A stretch of 64,000 nucleotides of DNA from Candidatus Lachnoclostridium stercoravium. Its GTDB lineage: Bacteria > Bacillota > Clostridia > Lachnospirales > Lachnospiraceae. A program made the translations under genes and the position numbers. Below the pieces are notes generated by a model. The model had not been told where the DNA came from, searched no databases, and saw only the letters and a program-made list of their open reading frames with translations. This document shows positions 24,491 to 31,703 of the stretch, piece after piece (the stretch's first letter is position 1; every line of letters starts with the position of its first letter). Location of the stretch: contig DWZA01000026.1 of the NCBI GenBank assembly GCA_019118365.1, forward strand, positions 19,013 to 83,012, given 5' to 3'.

Positions 24491-25669
24491 ATGAAAGAGA
24501 ATAGTAAAAACAGGGTAACAGTTCAGGACAGGACTGAACCGTTACAAAATAACATACCATCCGTTACGGCGATCCTGCTGACAGCCCTTATCCTGGTATT
24601 TTCCTGCGCGTTTTTCCTTTCGGAGAAGCGGACGTTTTCGGAGAGCGAAAACCGGTATCTTTCCAGTTTCCCGGAATTTTCTTTTGAGGATCTGAAAGAC
24701 GGAACGTATACGGAAGAGATCCAGACATATCTGGCGGATCATTTTCCCCTCAGGGACCTGTTTATGGGATTGAAAGCGGAGACAGAGATCGCTTTAGGAA
24801 AACGGGAGATCAACGGGATCTATATCGCAGACGACGGTTATCTGATCGAGGCTTATAAAAAACCGAAAAATACAGATAAGATCGTGGGGAATTTTAAGAA
24901 ATTTTATGAAGCGGTAGACAGGGAGAAGGTATCGGTTTCCCTGATGCTGGTGCCGACGGCTTCTGTGATCTATCGGGACAAGCTTCCGGCTTTTGCCCAG
25001 GAAAGGGATCAGATGGCGGAAAGAGAAACGATCTATGAACGGTCCGGCCTGCCCAGAGCCGACTGTTATGAAGCACTGATGGCGGCAAAGGACCAGCAGC
25101 AGCTGTATTACCGCACCGATCACCACTGGACCAGCTACGGCGCTTACGAGGCGTACCGGGCGTACTGCGGCCAGGCAGGCATAGAACCTCTGACGTTAGA
25201 CTCTTTTGAAAAAAAGGAAGTCACCCACGATTTCAAGGGGACTATCTACTCAAAGCTGAACGACGGCCAGATCGGGGCGGATACGATCACCATATTTGAA
25301 AATCCCTCGAATCAGCTGACCGTTTTCTATACAGACACGGATCAGACGACGGATTCTCTATATAATTTTGATTATCTGGAGAAAAAGGATAAATATTCCA
25401 TGTTTCTGGACAATATCCATCCTTTGATCGAGATCACCAATGAAACAGCGGATTCCCAGCGGGAACTTGTGCTGATCAAGGACAGCTACGCCAACGCGAT
25501 GGTGCCGTTTCTTGTGAACCATTTTAAAAAAGTTTATGTATTTGACACCAGATATTATAAGCAGGGGCCAAGCTCTTTTATCAAGGATCATCCTCAGGTG
25601 ACGGACGTACTCCTGTTATATAATATGAATACCATTGATACAGATCTTGGTATTGGAGGAATTTATTAA
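24491..25669 (+). CDS. DHHW family protein (AlgX/AlgJ-like, membrane-anchored)
   Basis: A 392-residue protein with one membrane anchor (about residues 20-40) and an extracellular SGNH-like domain. The name-giving motif TDHHWTSYGAYEAY carries the Asp-His pair, and LVLIKDSYANAMVPF holds the expected nucleophile Ser. AlgX/AlgJ proteins finish polysaccharide acetylation with an MBOAT partner, encoded here just upstream. Codons 9-19 of its cytoplasmic tail are encoded by a 31-bp palindrome of the type B repeat family. An AGGAGG-like site precedes the ATG. Confidence 0.88.
   Translation: MKENSKNRVTVQDRTEPLQNNIPSVTAILLTALILVFSCAFFLSEKRTFSESENRYLSSFPEFSFEDLKDGTYTEEIQTYLADHFPLRDLFMGLKAETEIALGKREINGIYIADDGYLIEAYKKPKNTDKIVGNFKKFYEAVDREKVSVSLMLVPTASVIYRDKLPAFAQERDQMAERETIYERSGLPRADCYEALMAAKDQQQLYYRTDHHWTSYGAYEAYRAYCGQAGIEPLTLDSFEKKEVTHDFKGTIYSKLNDGQIGADTITIFENPSNQLTVFYTDTDQTTDSLYNFDYLEKKDKYSMFLDNIHPLIEITNETADSQRELVLIKDSYANAMVPFLVNHFKKVYVFDTRYYKQGPSSFIKDHPQVTDVLLLYNMNTIDTDLGIGGIY
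24515..24545. repeat. Miniature type B palindrome inside the DHHW gene
   Basis: GTAACAGTTCAGGAC (24515-24529) and AGGACTGAACCGTTAC (24530-24545) form a short inverted repeat matching the termini of the type B element, with the interior gone. It is in frame with the gene and encodes VTVQDRTEPLQ just before the membrane segment. Confidence 0.65.
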
Positions 25670-25715
25670 CAGCCGTTCCGCTGCGGACGGGATTTCAGGG
25701 AAGGGGTTTACGATT

Positions 25716-26528
25716 TTGGAAAGAAAAAAATTTTTAGTATGCGTGGATTCTGACGGCTGCGCCATGGATACCATGGACAGCAAGCATAAGCTGTGCTTCG
25801 GCCCGGAGATGGTAAAAGCCTGGGGGCTGCAGGAGCATGGAAAGGAGGTCCTGGACATCTGGAACCGGATCAGCCTTTATTCGGAAACAAGAGGGATCAA
25901 CCGTTTTCCAGGTCTGGAAAAGACGCTGCAGGCATGCAGGGAAAGAGGATTTATCCAGGAGGATTTTTCCGCCCTTTCCCGGTGGCTTGAAAGCGCGGAA
26001 GGGTATTCCAACGGGACCCTTGCAAGGGCGATCGAGGAGACAGGGGATCCGTTCCTGAAAAAGGTGCTTTCTTGGTCGGAAAATGTCAACCAGGCCATCC
26101 GGGAGCTGCCGGAAAGCTATCCGTTCGCCGGAGTAAAGGAAACGCTCCAGTACATGGGGAGCTATGCCGACCTTGCGGTGGTATCTTCCGCGAACCGGGA
26201 AGCGGTGGAAGGCGAGTGGACCCGCCATGGGATGATCGGTCTGGTAAAGGAAGTGCTGGCTCAGGATTCCGGTTCGAAGGCCGCCTGTATCGGAAGGCTC
26301 CTGGAAGAAGGATACGAAAAGGACCATGTGCTGATGATCGGCGACGCCCCTGGAGACGGGAAAGCGGCGGATAAAAACGGCGTTCTTTTCTATCCGGTGG
26401 TCATAAGAAAGGAAGAAGGCTCCTGGAAACGGCTGAAGGACGAGGGCTTCCAGAGGTTCCTGGACGGAACCTACCGGGGAGACTTCCAGTCTGAGCTTTT
26501 AGAGGAATTCCACGCCGCATTGCGATGA
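25716..26528 (+). CDS. HAD superfamily hydrolase
   Basis: A 270-residue haloacid-dehalogenase-fold protein. Motif I CVDSDGCAMDTM (nucleophile and acid Asp), motif II VVSSAN and motif IV HVLMIGDAPGDGKAA are all present, with a helical cap domain between I and II. It is probably a phosphatase of a small metabolite; the substrate cannot be told. The start is TTG at 25716 with AGGGAAGGGG about 9 nt upstream; an upstream in-frame start would overlap the DHHW gene. It is 46 nt after that gene and 10 nt before ybaK. Confidence 0.85.
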   Translation: MERKKFLVCVDSDGCAMDTMDSKHKLCFGPEMVKAWGLQEHGKEVLDIWNRISLYSETRGINRFPGLEKTLQACRERGFIQEDFSALSRWLESAEGYSNGTLARAIEETGDPFLKKVLSWSENVNQAIRELPESYPFAGVKETLQYMGSYADLAVVSSANREAVEGEWTRHGMIGLVKEVLAQDSGSKAACIGRLLEEGYEKDHVLMIGDAPGDGKAADKNGVLFYPVVIRKEEGSWKRLKDEGFQRFLDGTYRGDFQSELLEEFHAALR

Positions 26529-26538
26529 GGAAAGGACC

Positions 26539-27012
26539 ATGGAAAAGACAAATGTTTGCCGGCTTTTAGATAAGGCCGGGATCGCATATGAAGAAAAGGA
26601 ATATGAGGTGGATGAAAACGACCTCTCCGGTTCCCACGCCGCGGATATGATGGGCGTGGATCACGAAAATATCTTCAAGACTCTTGTCCTGAAGGGAGAG
26701 AGGACCGGCTATCTTGTCTGCTGTATACCTGTAGACGAGGAACTGGATCTGAAAAAGGCTGCAAAGGCTGCGGGAGATAAAAAAGTGGAGATGCTTCCGA
26801 TGAAGGATCTCCTTGGTGTGACCGGTTATATCAGAGGCGGCTGTTCTCCTATTGGAATGAAGAAGAAATTTCCTACTTTTATAGAGGAAACAGCAGTGCT
26901 GTTTGACACAGTGGCCGTAAGCGCCGGGATGAGAGGAAAGCAGATCCTGGTAGATCCGGAGAAGCTGGCAGAATATACGGGAGCGGAGTTTGTGCCGCTG
27001 ATCAAAGGATAG
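26539..27012 (+). CDS. ybaK: Cys-tRNA(Pro)/Cys-tRNA(Cys) deacylase, YbaK/EbsC type
   Basis: A 157-residue YbaK-family protein that hydrolyses mischarged Cys-tRNA(Pro), a proofreading factor acting beside ProRS. Family features are IFKTLVLKGERTGYLVCCIP, the Lys/Gly segment YIRGGCSPIGMKKKFPTF and the GKQILVDPEKL end. Length matches the family. AGGAAAGGA precedes the ATG. A Rho-independent terminator follows. Confidence 0.93.
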   Translation: MEKTNVCRLLDKAGIAYEEKEYEVDENDLSGSHAADMMGVDHENIFKTLVLKGERTGYLVCCIPVDEELDLKKAAKAAGDKKVEMLPMKDLLGVTGYIRGGCSPIGMKKKFPTFIEETAVLFDTVAVSAGMRGKQILVDPEKLAEYTGAEFVPLIKG

Positions 27013-27020
27013 GTTTACAT

Positions 27021-27053
27021 AAAATAGCGCCGACAAAAAACGGCGTTATTTTT
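27021..27053 (+). terminator. Rho-independent terminator after ybaK
   Basis: AATAGCGCCG pairs with CGGCGTTATT across an 8-nt A-rich loop, followed by TTTATGG. Stem about 27023-27032 with 27041-27050. Confidence 0.85.
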
Positions 27054-27065
27054 ATGGTGTTGAGT

Positions 27066-27099
27066 TTAACAATTGTGTAACAATTATGTAAAATATGAC
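27066..27099 (+). promoter_or_regulatory. Promoter built on 11-bp tandem repeats
   Basis: TAACAATTGTG (27067-27077) and TAACAATTATG (27078-27088) are tandem, followed by a weaker third unit TAAAATATGAC. The same bases form TTAACA (27066-27071), a 17-bp spacer and TAAAAT (27089-27094), a possible promoter. One repeat per helical turn suggests a protein-binding site. Downstream (27178-27198) is a 6-codon frame MRPKNM with AAGGA, too short to judge. Confidence 0.45.
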
Positions 27100-27217
27100 T
27101 GTGCAGACCGACGAAATAAAAGAGTGAAAAGACAATAGAAATCAGCTGGATTAACTAATTTAGAAGGAAAATTAAGGATGCGCCCCAAAAATATGTAACA
27201 AACCTTTCTGGCCTCGG

Positions 27218-27247
27218 TTGACGCACCGGATACTCCTCACATATAAT
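27218..27247 (+). promoter_or_regulatory. Sigma-A-type promoter of the SleB-like gene
   Basis: TTGACG (27218-27223), an 18-bp spacer and TATAAT (27242-27247), about 70 bp upstream of the ATG. Together with the upstream repeat region it accounts for the 303-bp gap. Confidence 0.7.
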
Positions 27248-27315
27248 ACCGCCATCAGCATGACAGGCGGCGTGAAAGATGTATGTCTGAATAAGCAAAG
27301 CGAGGAGGAATACAT

Positions 27316-28086
27316 ATGCTGACAGCTTCTTTATTTTTTCACAAGGCTTGCCGATGGGCAAAAGTAAGATGGAAAAAAGTTTCCAGCCAGATGGCATTCC
27401 GTCTGGCGGCGGCAGCGGCTGTACTGACCGTTTTCGCGTTCGTTCTTCCAGGGGCGGGCGCGGAGATCAGCTCTGATGAAGCGGAAGTACGGCAGAGGCA
27501 GGAACAGGCGTATCAGGTGGCGGGAGAGCTGCTGGAAACGAATGTACAGAAGAAAACAGAAATAAAAGAACAGATGGATATACAGGCGGAGGCGGCAAAA
27601 AGCGCGTTTTTGGAACGGGAGCAGGAAAGCGGCCATGGACCTCATACAGCGATCGAAAGACGTTTGGAAGAGGGCGAAGAAGAACCTGAGACAGAACAGG
27701 TCTCCACTATGGCGATCTCGGAGCAGGACTACCAGGTACTTTTAAAGATCGTAGAGGCAGAGGCGGGTATCTGCGATGAAAAAGGCCGGATCCTGGTGGC
27801 AAATGTGATATTGAACCGGGTAAAAAGCGGTCAGTTCCCGGACACAGTAACGGGAGTTGTTTATCAGCCTTCCCAGTTTTCTCCTGTGAGCACCGGCGCG
27901 ATCGACCGGGTCCAGGTGACGGAAAAGACAAAGGAAAGCGTAGACCGCGCCCTGGCCGGGGAAGATTATTCCCAGGGAGCGCTGTTCTTTATGAACCGCA
28001 GCAAGTCCAGAAGGCACGCGGTCACGTGGTTTGATTCCAGGCTGACCTATCTGTTCGAACACGGCGGCCATGAGTTCTTTCGATGA
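27316..28086 (+). CDS. Cell wall hydrolase, SleB/CwlJ family
   Basis: A 256-residue exported protein. An N-terminal hydrophobic segment (about residues 33-52) serves as signal or anchor, a Gln/Glu-rich probable coiled coil follows (about 55-100), and the C-terminal Hydrolase_2 domain starts near residue 136: YQVLLKIVEAEAGICDEKG with the catalytic Glu, LVANVILNRVKSGQFP and TGVVYQPSQFSPV. The family cleaves peptidoglycan during spore germination or cell-wall turnover. AGGAGG precedes the ATG. The stop codon lies at the edge of a half repeat element. Confidence 0.88.
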   Translation: MLTASLFFHKACRWAKVRWKKVSSQMAFRLAAAAAVLTVFAFVLPGAGAEISSDEAEVRQRQEQAYQVAGELLETNVQKKTEIKEQMDIQAEAAKSAFLEREQESGHGPHTAIERRLEEGEEEPETEQVSTMAISEQDYQVLLKIVEAEAGICDEKGRILVANVILNRVKSGQFPDTVTGVVYQPSQFSPVSTGAIDRVQVTEKTKESVDRALAGEDYSQGALFFMNRSKSRRHAVTWFDSRLTYLFEHGGHEFFR

Positions 28087-28148
28087 CGTCCAGGGCTTTC
28101 CTCCAGCACATTCCGTGCTGGAGGGAAGATACGCGGCTGAACGGATAC
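28082..28148 (-). repeat. Half of a type A element, reversed, at the end of the SleB-like gene
   Basis: This is the reverse complement of the left half of type A: GATGACGTCCAGGGC, the Cys-rich-looking hairpin CCTCCAGCAC/GTGCTGGAGG, then GATACGCGGCTGAACGGATAC. The SleB stop TGA (28084-28086) falls within the match. The right half, including the AAGCAAGCTT loop, is missing. Confidence 0.75.
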
Positions 28149-28239
28149 AACGGACGATTCCCATTGGCGGCGGCTATTGACTTTCCAGGAGAGAAATGAG
28201 ATACTATCAAAAATACTCATTGGAAAGGAATCTGCAGCC

Positions 28240-28917
28240 ATGGGAAAACAATATCTGCTCTTTGACCTGGACGGAACTCTTACGGATCCCAAAGAAGGGA
28301 TCACACGATCTGTCCAGTACGCCCTGAGATCTTTTGGGATCGAAGTGGAAAACCTGGACGATCTGATCCCGTTCATCGGTCCGCCCCTCAGAGACAGTTT
28401 TATGGAATTTTATGGATTTACAGCGGACCAGGCGGGAGAAGGGATCCGAAAATACAGAGAATACTTTAACGAAAAGGGATGGAAGGAAAACCGGGTCTAT
28501 CCGGGGATACCGCAGATGCTGGAAAACCTGCAGGCCGCAGGCTATGAGCTGATAACGGCCACTTCCAAGCCGGAGGTGTTCGCGGTCCGGATCATGAAAC
28601 ATTTTGGCCTGGACGGTTATTTCCAGATGATCGGCGGAGCGGACCTGGATGAGACAAGGGTGAAAAAGGCCGATGTGATCCGTTACGTGATGGACCGCAG
28701 GGGGATCGGGGAAAAGGACCATGCCCTGATGATCGGCGACCGGAAGCACGACGTTTTAGGGGCCAGAGAGGCCGGGCTGGAGTGTGCTGCCGTACTTTTC
28801 GGGTATGGCAGCAGGGAAGAGCTGGAGTCGGCCAAAGCCTGCTATCTTGCGGAAAGCGTAGAAGACCTGGAACGTTATCTTTTGGAAAGGCTGGAAAGAG
28901 AGGGCGGCGGCATTTGA
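28240..28917 (+). CDS. HAD family phosphatase, phosphoglycolate-phosphatase-like
   Basis: A 225-residue HAD subfamily IA protein. Motif I FDLDGTLTDP, motif II TATSKP, motif III Lys in ETRVKKADV and motif IV MIGDRKHDVLGA are clear, with a small helical cap between. Related proteins dephosphorylate phosphoglycolate or other phosphosugars, or pyrophosphate; substrate not determinable. I chose the ATG at 28240 (GGAAAGGAA 9 nt upstream); the frame is open further back to 28177 but lacks family similarity there. Confidence 0.87.
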   Translation: MGKQYLLFDLDGTLTDPKEGITRSVQYALRSFGIEVENLDDLIPFIGPPLRDSFMEFYGFTADQAGEGIRKYREYFNEKGWKENRVYPGIPQMLENLQAAGYELITATSKPEVFAVRIMKHFGLDGYFQMIGGADLDETRVKKADVIRYVMDRRGIGEKDHALMIGDRKHDVLGAREAGLECAAVLFGYGSREELESAKACYLAESVEDLERYLLERLEREGGGI

Positions 28918-28980
28918 CTTTCAAAAGAAAATCTGCTATGATGTCCGCTGATAAAAGACCTGGCGCAGGAGGTGCAAAGG

Positions 28981-29745
28981 ATGGAAGCTTATTCCAGTTT
29001 TGCGGAAGTATATGATCTGTTTATGGACAATGTCCCCTATGAAGAATGGTCGGTCTATCTTCAGCAGCTCTTAAAAGAAAATGGGGTGGAAGACGGACTG
29101 GTATTGGATCTTGGCTGCGGCACCGGGACGCTGACCGAGCTTCTGGCGGCCCAGGGGTATGATATGATCGGCGTGGACGCGTCGGAAGAGATGCTCCAGG
29201 CAGCCATGGAAAAAAGGACCCGTTCCGGACAGGATATCCTCTATCTCCTTCAGGATATGAGAGAGTTCGAGCTTTACGGTACAGTAAGAGCAGTGGTGAG
29301 CATCTGCGATTCCATCAATTATATCCTGGAATACGAGGATCTTGTCCGTGTGTTTACCCTTGTAAACAATTATCTGGATCCCGGCGGCGTGTTTATCTTT
29401 GACCTGAACACCGTTTACAAGTACCAGAATATCCTGGGGGATAATACGTTTGCGGAGGACAGGGAAGAAAGCAGCTTTATCTGGGATAATTTTTACGACG
29501 AAGAAGATCAGGTCAACGAGTACGATCTGACGCTGTTTATCCGTGAAGAAAACGGACTTTACCGGAAGTATACGGAGACGCATTATCAGAAAGCTTATGA
29601 TCTTACGACGGTCCGGCGGGCGCTAAAGGAAGCCGGGATGGAATTTGCGGCCGCGTACGACGCGTTTACGAAAGAACCGCCGAAAAAGGACAGCGAGCGT
29701 ATCTATGTGATCGCCAGGGAAAAAGGAAAAGAGAGGAAGATTTGA
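28981..29745 (+). CDS. Class I SAM-dependent methyltransferase
   Basis: A 254-residue methyltransferase with the SAM-binding loop LVLDLGCGTGTLTELLA, the acidic strand end MIGVDASEEML and the post-II motif YLLQDMREFEL. The N-terminal YSSFAEVYDLFMDNVPYEEW is typical of a Firmicutes group of unknown substrate. ATG 28981 follows AGGAGG by 8 nt. It ends 1 nt before the hslO start, so the two are probably co-transcribed. Confidence 0.87.
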   Translation: MEAYSSFAEVYDLFMDNVPYEEWSVYLQQLLKENGVEDGLVLDLGCGTGTLTELLAAQGYDMIGVDASEEMLQAAMEKRTRSGQDILYLLQDMREFELYGTVRAVVSICDSINYILEYEDLVRVFTLVNNYLDPGGVFIFDLNTVYKYQNILGDNTFAEDREESSFIWDNFYDEEDQVNEYDLTLFIREENGLYRKYTETHYQKAYDLTTVRRALKEAGMEFAAAYDAFTKEPPKKDSERIYVIAREKGKERKI

Positions 29746-29746
29746 T

Positions 29747-30628
29747 ATGTCAGATTACATAATCAGGGCCACAGCGGCGGAAGGCCAGGTAAGGGCGTTC
29801 GCAGCTACCACCAGGGAACTTACAGAGTACGCCCGCGCAGCCCACAATACCAGCCCGGTAGCGACGGCTGCTTTAGGCAGGCTTTTGACTGCAGGGGCGA
29901 TGATGGGGATCATGATGAAAGGTAAGGACGACCTTCTGACCCTTAAGATCGAAGGAGACGGCCCCATCGGAGGCCTGACTGTGACCGCGGATTCCCAGGG
30001 AGATGTGAAAGGGTATGTGTTTAACCCATCCGTAATGCTCCCGCCGAACAGCAAAGGAAAGCTGGACGTAGGCGGAGCTCTGGGAGTAGGCGTTTTAAGC
30101 GTGATCCGCGATATCGGCTTAAAGGAACCTTATGTGGGCCAGACGATCCTTGTCACAGGGGAGATCGCGGAAGATCTGACGTATTATTATGCGTCTTCCG
30201 AGCAGACGCCTTCATCGGTTGCCCTGGGCGTGCTGATGAATAAGGACAATACGGTAAAACAGGCAGGCGGCTTTATCATCCAGCTCCTTCCAGGCGCTTC
30301 TGAGGAAGTGATATCAGCCCTGGAGAGGCGGCTTGGCGAGATCGACTCGATCACGAAGCTTCTCGACCAGGGAAATACGCCGGAGATGATACTGGAGCAC
30401 ATTCTGGGAGACTTCGGCCTAGAGATCACGGAAAAGCACCCCACAAGATTTTTCTGCAACTGTACAAAAGAGCGTGTGGAAAAAGCATTGATCAGCGTCG
30501 GGAAAAAAGAGATCCAGGAAATGATCGATGAAGGGAAGACCATTGAAGTGAACTGCCACTTCTGTAATAAGAACTATGCGTTTACCGTAGAGGAACTGAA
30601 AGAAATGCTGGAAAAAGCGGCGCGATAG
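29747..30628 (+). CDS. hslO: Redox-regulated chaperone Hsp33
   Basis: A 293-residue Hsp33, a cytoplasmic holdase activated when oxidation releases zinc from four cysteines. The C-terminal redox switch is intact: FFCNC, then about 30 residues later NCHFCNK (CxC and CxxC). The N-terminal domain starts with YIIRATAAEGQVRAFA and includes MGIMMKGKDDLLTLKIEGDG. It is tightly spaced after the methyltransferase gene and is followed by a terminator. Confidence 0.96.
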   Translation: MSDYIIRATAAEGQVRAFAATTRELTEYARAAHNTSPVATAALGRLLTAGAMMGIMMKGKDDLLTLKIEGDGPIGGLTVTADSQGDVKGYVFNPSVMLPPNSKGKLDVGGALGVGVLSVIRDIGLKEPYVGQTILVTGEIAEDLTYYYASSEQTPSSVALGVLMNKDNTVKQAGGFIIQLLPGASEEVISALERRLGEIDSITKLLDQGNTPEMILEHILGDFGLEITEKHPTRFFCNCTKERVEKALISVGKKEIQEMIDEGKTIEVNCHFCNKNYAFTVEELKEMLEKAAR

Positions 30629-30647
30629 AAAGCTATCGGAAATAAAG

Positions 30648-30690
30648 AAACAGCAGGCTGTGGATAAGATCCAGGCCTGCTGTTTTTCTT
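30648..30690 (+). terminator. Rho-independent terminator after hslO
   Basis: AAACAGCAGGC (30648-30658) pairs perfectly with GCCTGCTGTTT (30674-30684), followed by TTCTT. Confidence 0.88.
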
Positions 30691-30718
30691 AATCATGTTA
30701 AGTCCAAATAACTTATTT

Positions 30719-30756
30719 CAAAAATCAAAAATAAAAACTTTTCAACTATATTTGAA
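30719..30756 (-). terminator. Possible weak terminator of the cold-shock gene
   Basis: On the minus strand TTCAAATATAGTTGAA (plus 30741-30756) folds into a short stem followed by a T-rich run (plus-strand A-rich 30719-30740). The stem is AT-rich, so the call is weak. The rest of this AT-rich gap shows nothing else. Confidence 0.4.
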
Positions 30757-30791
30757 ACAGGTACAAATGGTTAAATGATTAAAGGAGGGGA

Positions 30792-30992
30792 TCATAACTT
30801 GGTAACGTTTGTCGCCTGCGGTCCCTTTGCTCCGTTTACTACGTCGAACTCTACAGCTGCACCCTCATCCAGAGATTTGAAGCCTTCCATGTTCAGACCT
30901 GAATAATGTACGAATACGTCATTTCCATTCTCATCGGAAATGAATCCGTAACCTTTTTGGTTGTTAAACCATTTTACTGTACCTCTGCTCAT
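30792..30992 (-). CDS. Cold-shock protein, CspA family
   Basis: A 66-residue single cold-shock domain, an RNA chaperone that melts mRNA structure. RNP1 is KGYGFI and RNP2 is VFVHYSGL; the protein starts [10 protein letters not shown]. The frame stays open 21 codons further upstream, but the start at 30992 has GGAG 8 nt upstream and fits the family. The promoter lies about 60-85 bp away, giving a leader of roughly 55 nt. Confidence 0.96.
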   Translation of the reverse strand: MSRGTVKWFNNQKGYGFISDENGNDVFVHYSGLNMEGFKSLDEGAAVEFDVVNGAKGPQATNVTKL

Positions 30993-31050
30993 AGCGATAC
31001 CTCCAAAAAATAAAAAAACATTGATGCTGCAGTTATTTGCAGCTGTGTTT

Positions 31051-31079
31051 AGCATAGCATAGTTTTATATGCATGTCAA
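31051..31079 (-). promoter_or_regulatory. Promoter of the cold-shock gene
   Basis: On the minus strand, TTGACA (plus 31074-31079), a 17-bp spacer and TATGCT (plus 31051-31056). Confidence 0.7.
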
Positions 31080-31106
31080 ACGATTTTCATTTCAGCAGAG
31101 GCCTGT

Positions 31107-31134
31107 TTGACAAAAGGGGAAAAAGATGTAAAAT
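31107..31134 (+). promoter_or_regulatory. Promoter of the DUF5662 gene
   Basis: TTGACA (31107-31112), a 16-bp spacer and TAAAAT (31129-31134). It is divergent from the cold-shock promoter about 30 bp away. Confidence 0.7.
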
Positions 31135-31157
31135 GGAAGAAACGGGAGGCTTGGACT

Positions 31158-31703
31158 ATGAAGATTTTAAATGCGTGGCGTCATTTCAGGACAATCACAG
31201 AACACAAACTGCTGGTGATGAGAGAATGTTTTCAGGTAGGGCTGTACAGGCAGGGACTGCTTCACGACCTGTCAAAATACAGCTGGGAAGAGTTTTCCAC
31301 CGGGGTGAGATATTATCAGGGGAACCGGAGCCCAAACGCGGCGGAAAAGGAAGTCCTTGGTTACTCCGGAGCGTGGCTCCACCACAAGGGGCGCAATAAA
31401 CATCATTTTGAATACTGGATCGATTTCGCGCCGGATAAGAGTCAGGGGCTGATCGGCAACAAGATGCCTTTAAAATATGTGATCGAGATGGTCATGGACC
31501 GGATCGCCGCTTCCAAAGTGTATAAGGGAAAGGATTACAACGACGGCTGCCCGTGGGAATATTACTGCCGCTCAAAAGAAGTGATCGTGATCCATCCGGA
31601 GACGAAGCGGCTTTTGGAAAAGCTCCTCCTCATGCTGAAAGACAGGGGAGAAGCTTATACGTTTGCCTATATACGAAAGCTCCTGAAAAAGGGAACTTAT
31701 TGA
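31158..31703 (+). CDS. DUF5662 family protein
   Basis: A 181-residue protein of the DUF5662 family. It has HD-domain-like metal-binding elements: LLHDLSKYSWEEF, then a His-rich WLHHKGRNKHHFEYW, and MVMDRIAASKVY. The pattern suggests a metal-dependent hydrolase, but no activity is known to me. ATG 31158 follows GGGAGG by 8 nt. It converges on the next gene, whose stop codon overlaps its own by 7 nt. Confidence 0.8.
   Translation: MKILNAWRHFRTITEHKLLVMRECFQVGLYRQGLLHDLSKYSWEEFSTGVRYYQGNRSPNAAEKEVLGYSGAWLHHKGRNKHHFEYWIDFAPDKSQGLIGNKMPLKYVIEMVMDRIAASKVYKGKDYNDGCPWEYYCRSKEVIVIHPETKRLLEKLLLMLKDRGEAYTFAYIRKLLKKGTY

Noticed and set aside
30781..30870. Strong ribosome-like site AAAGGAGGGG followed by a short plus-strand frame over the cold-shock gene
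   Set aside because: The frame starts with a poor TTG and stops after about 36 codons in the antisense of a conserved gene; most likely chance.
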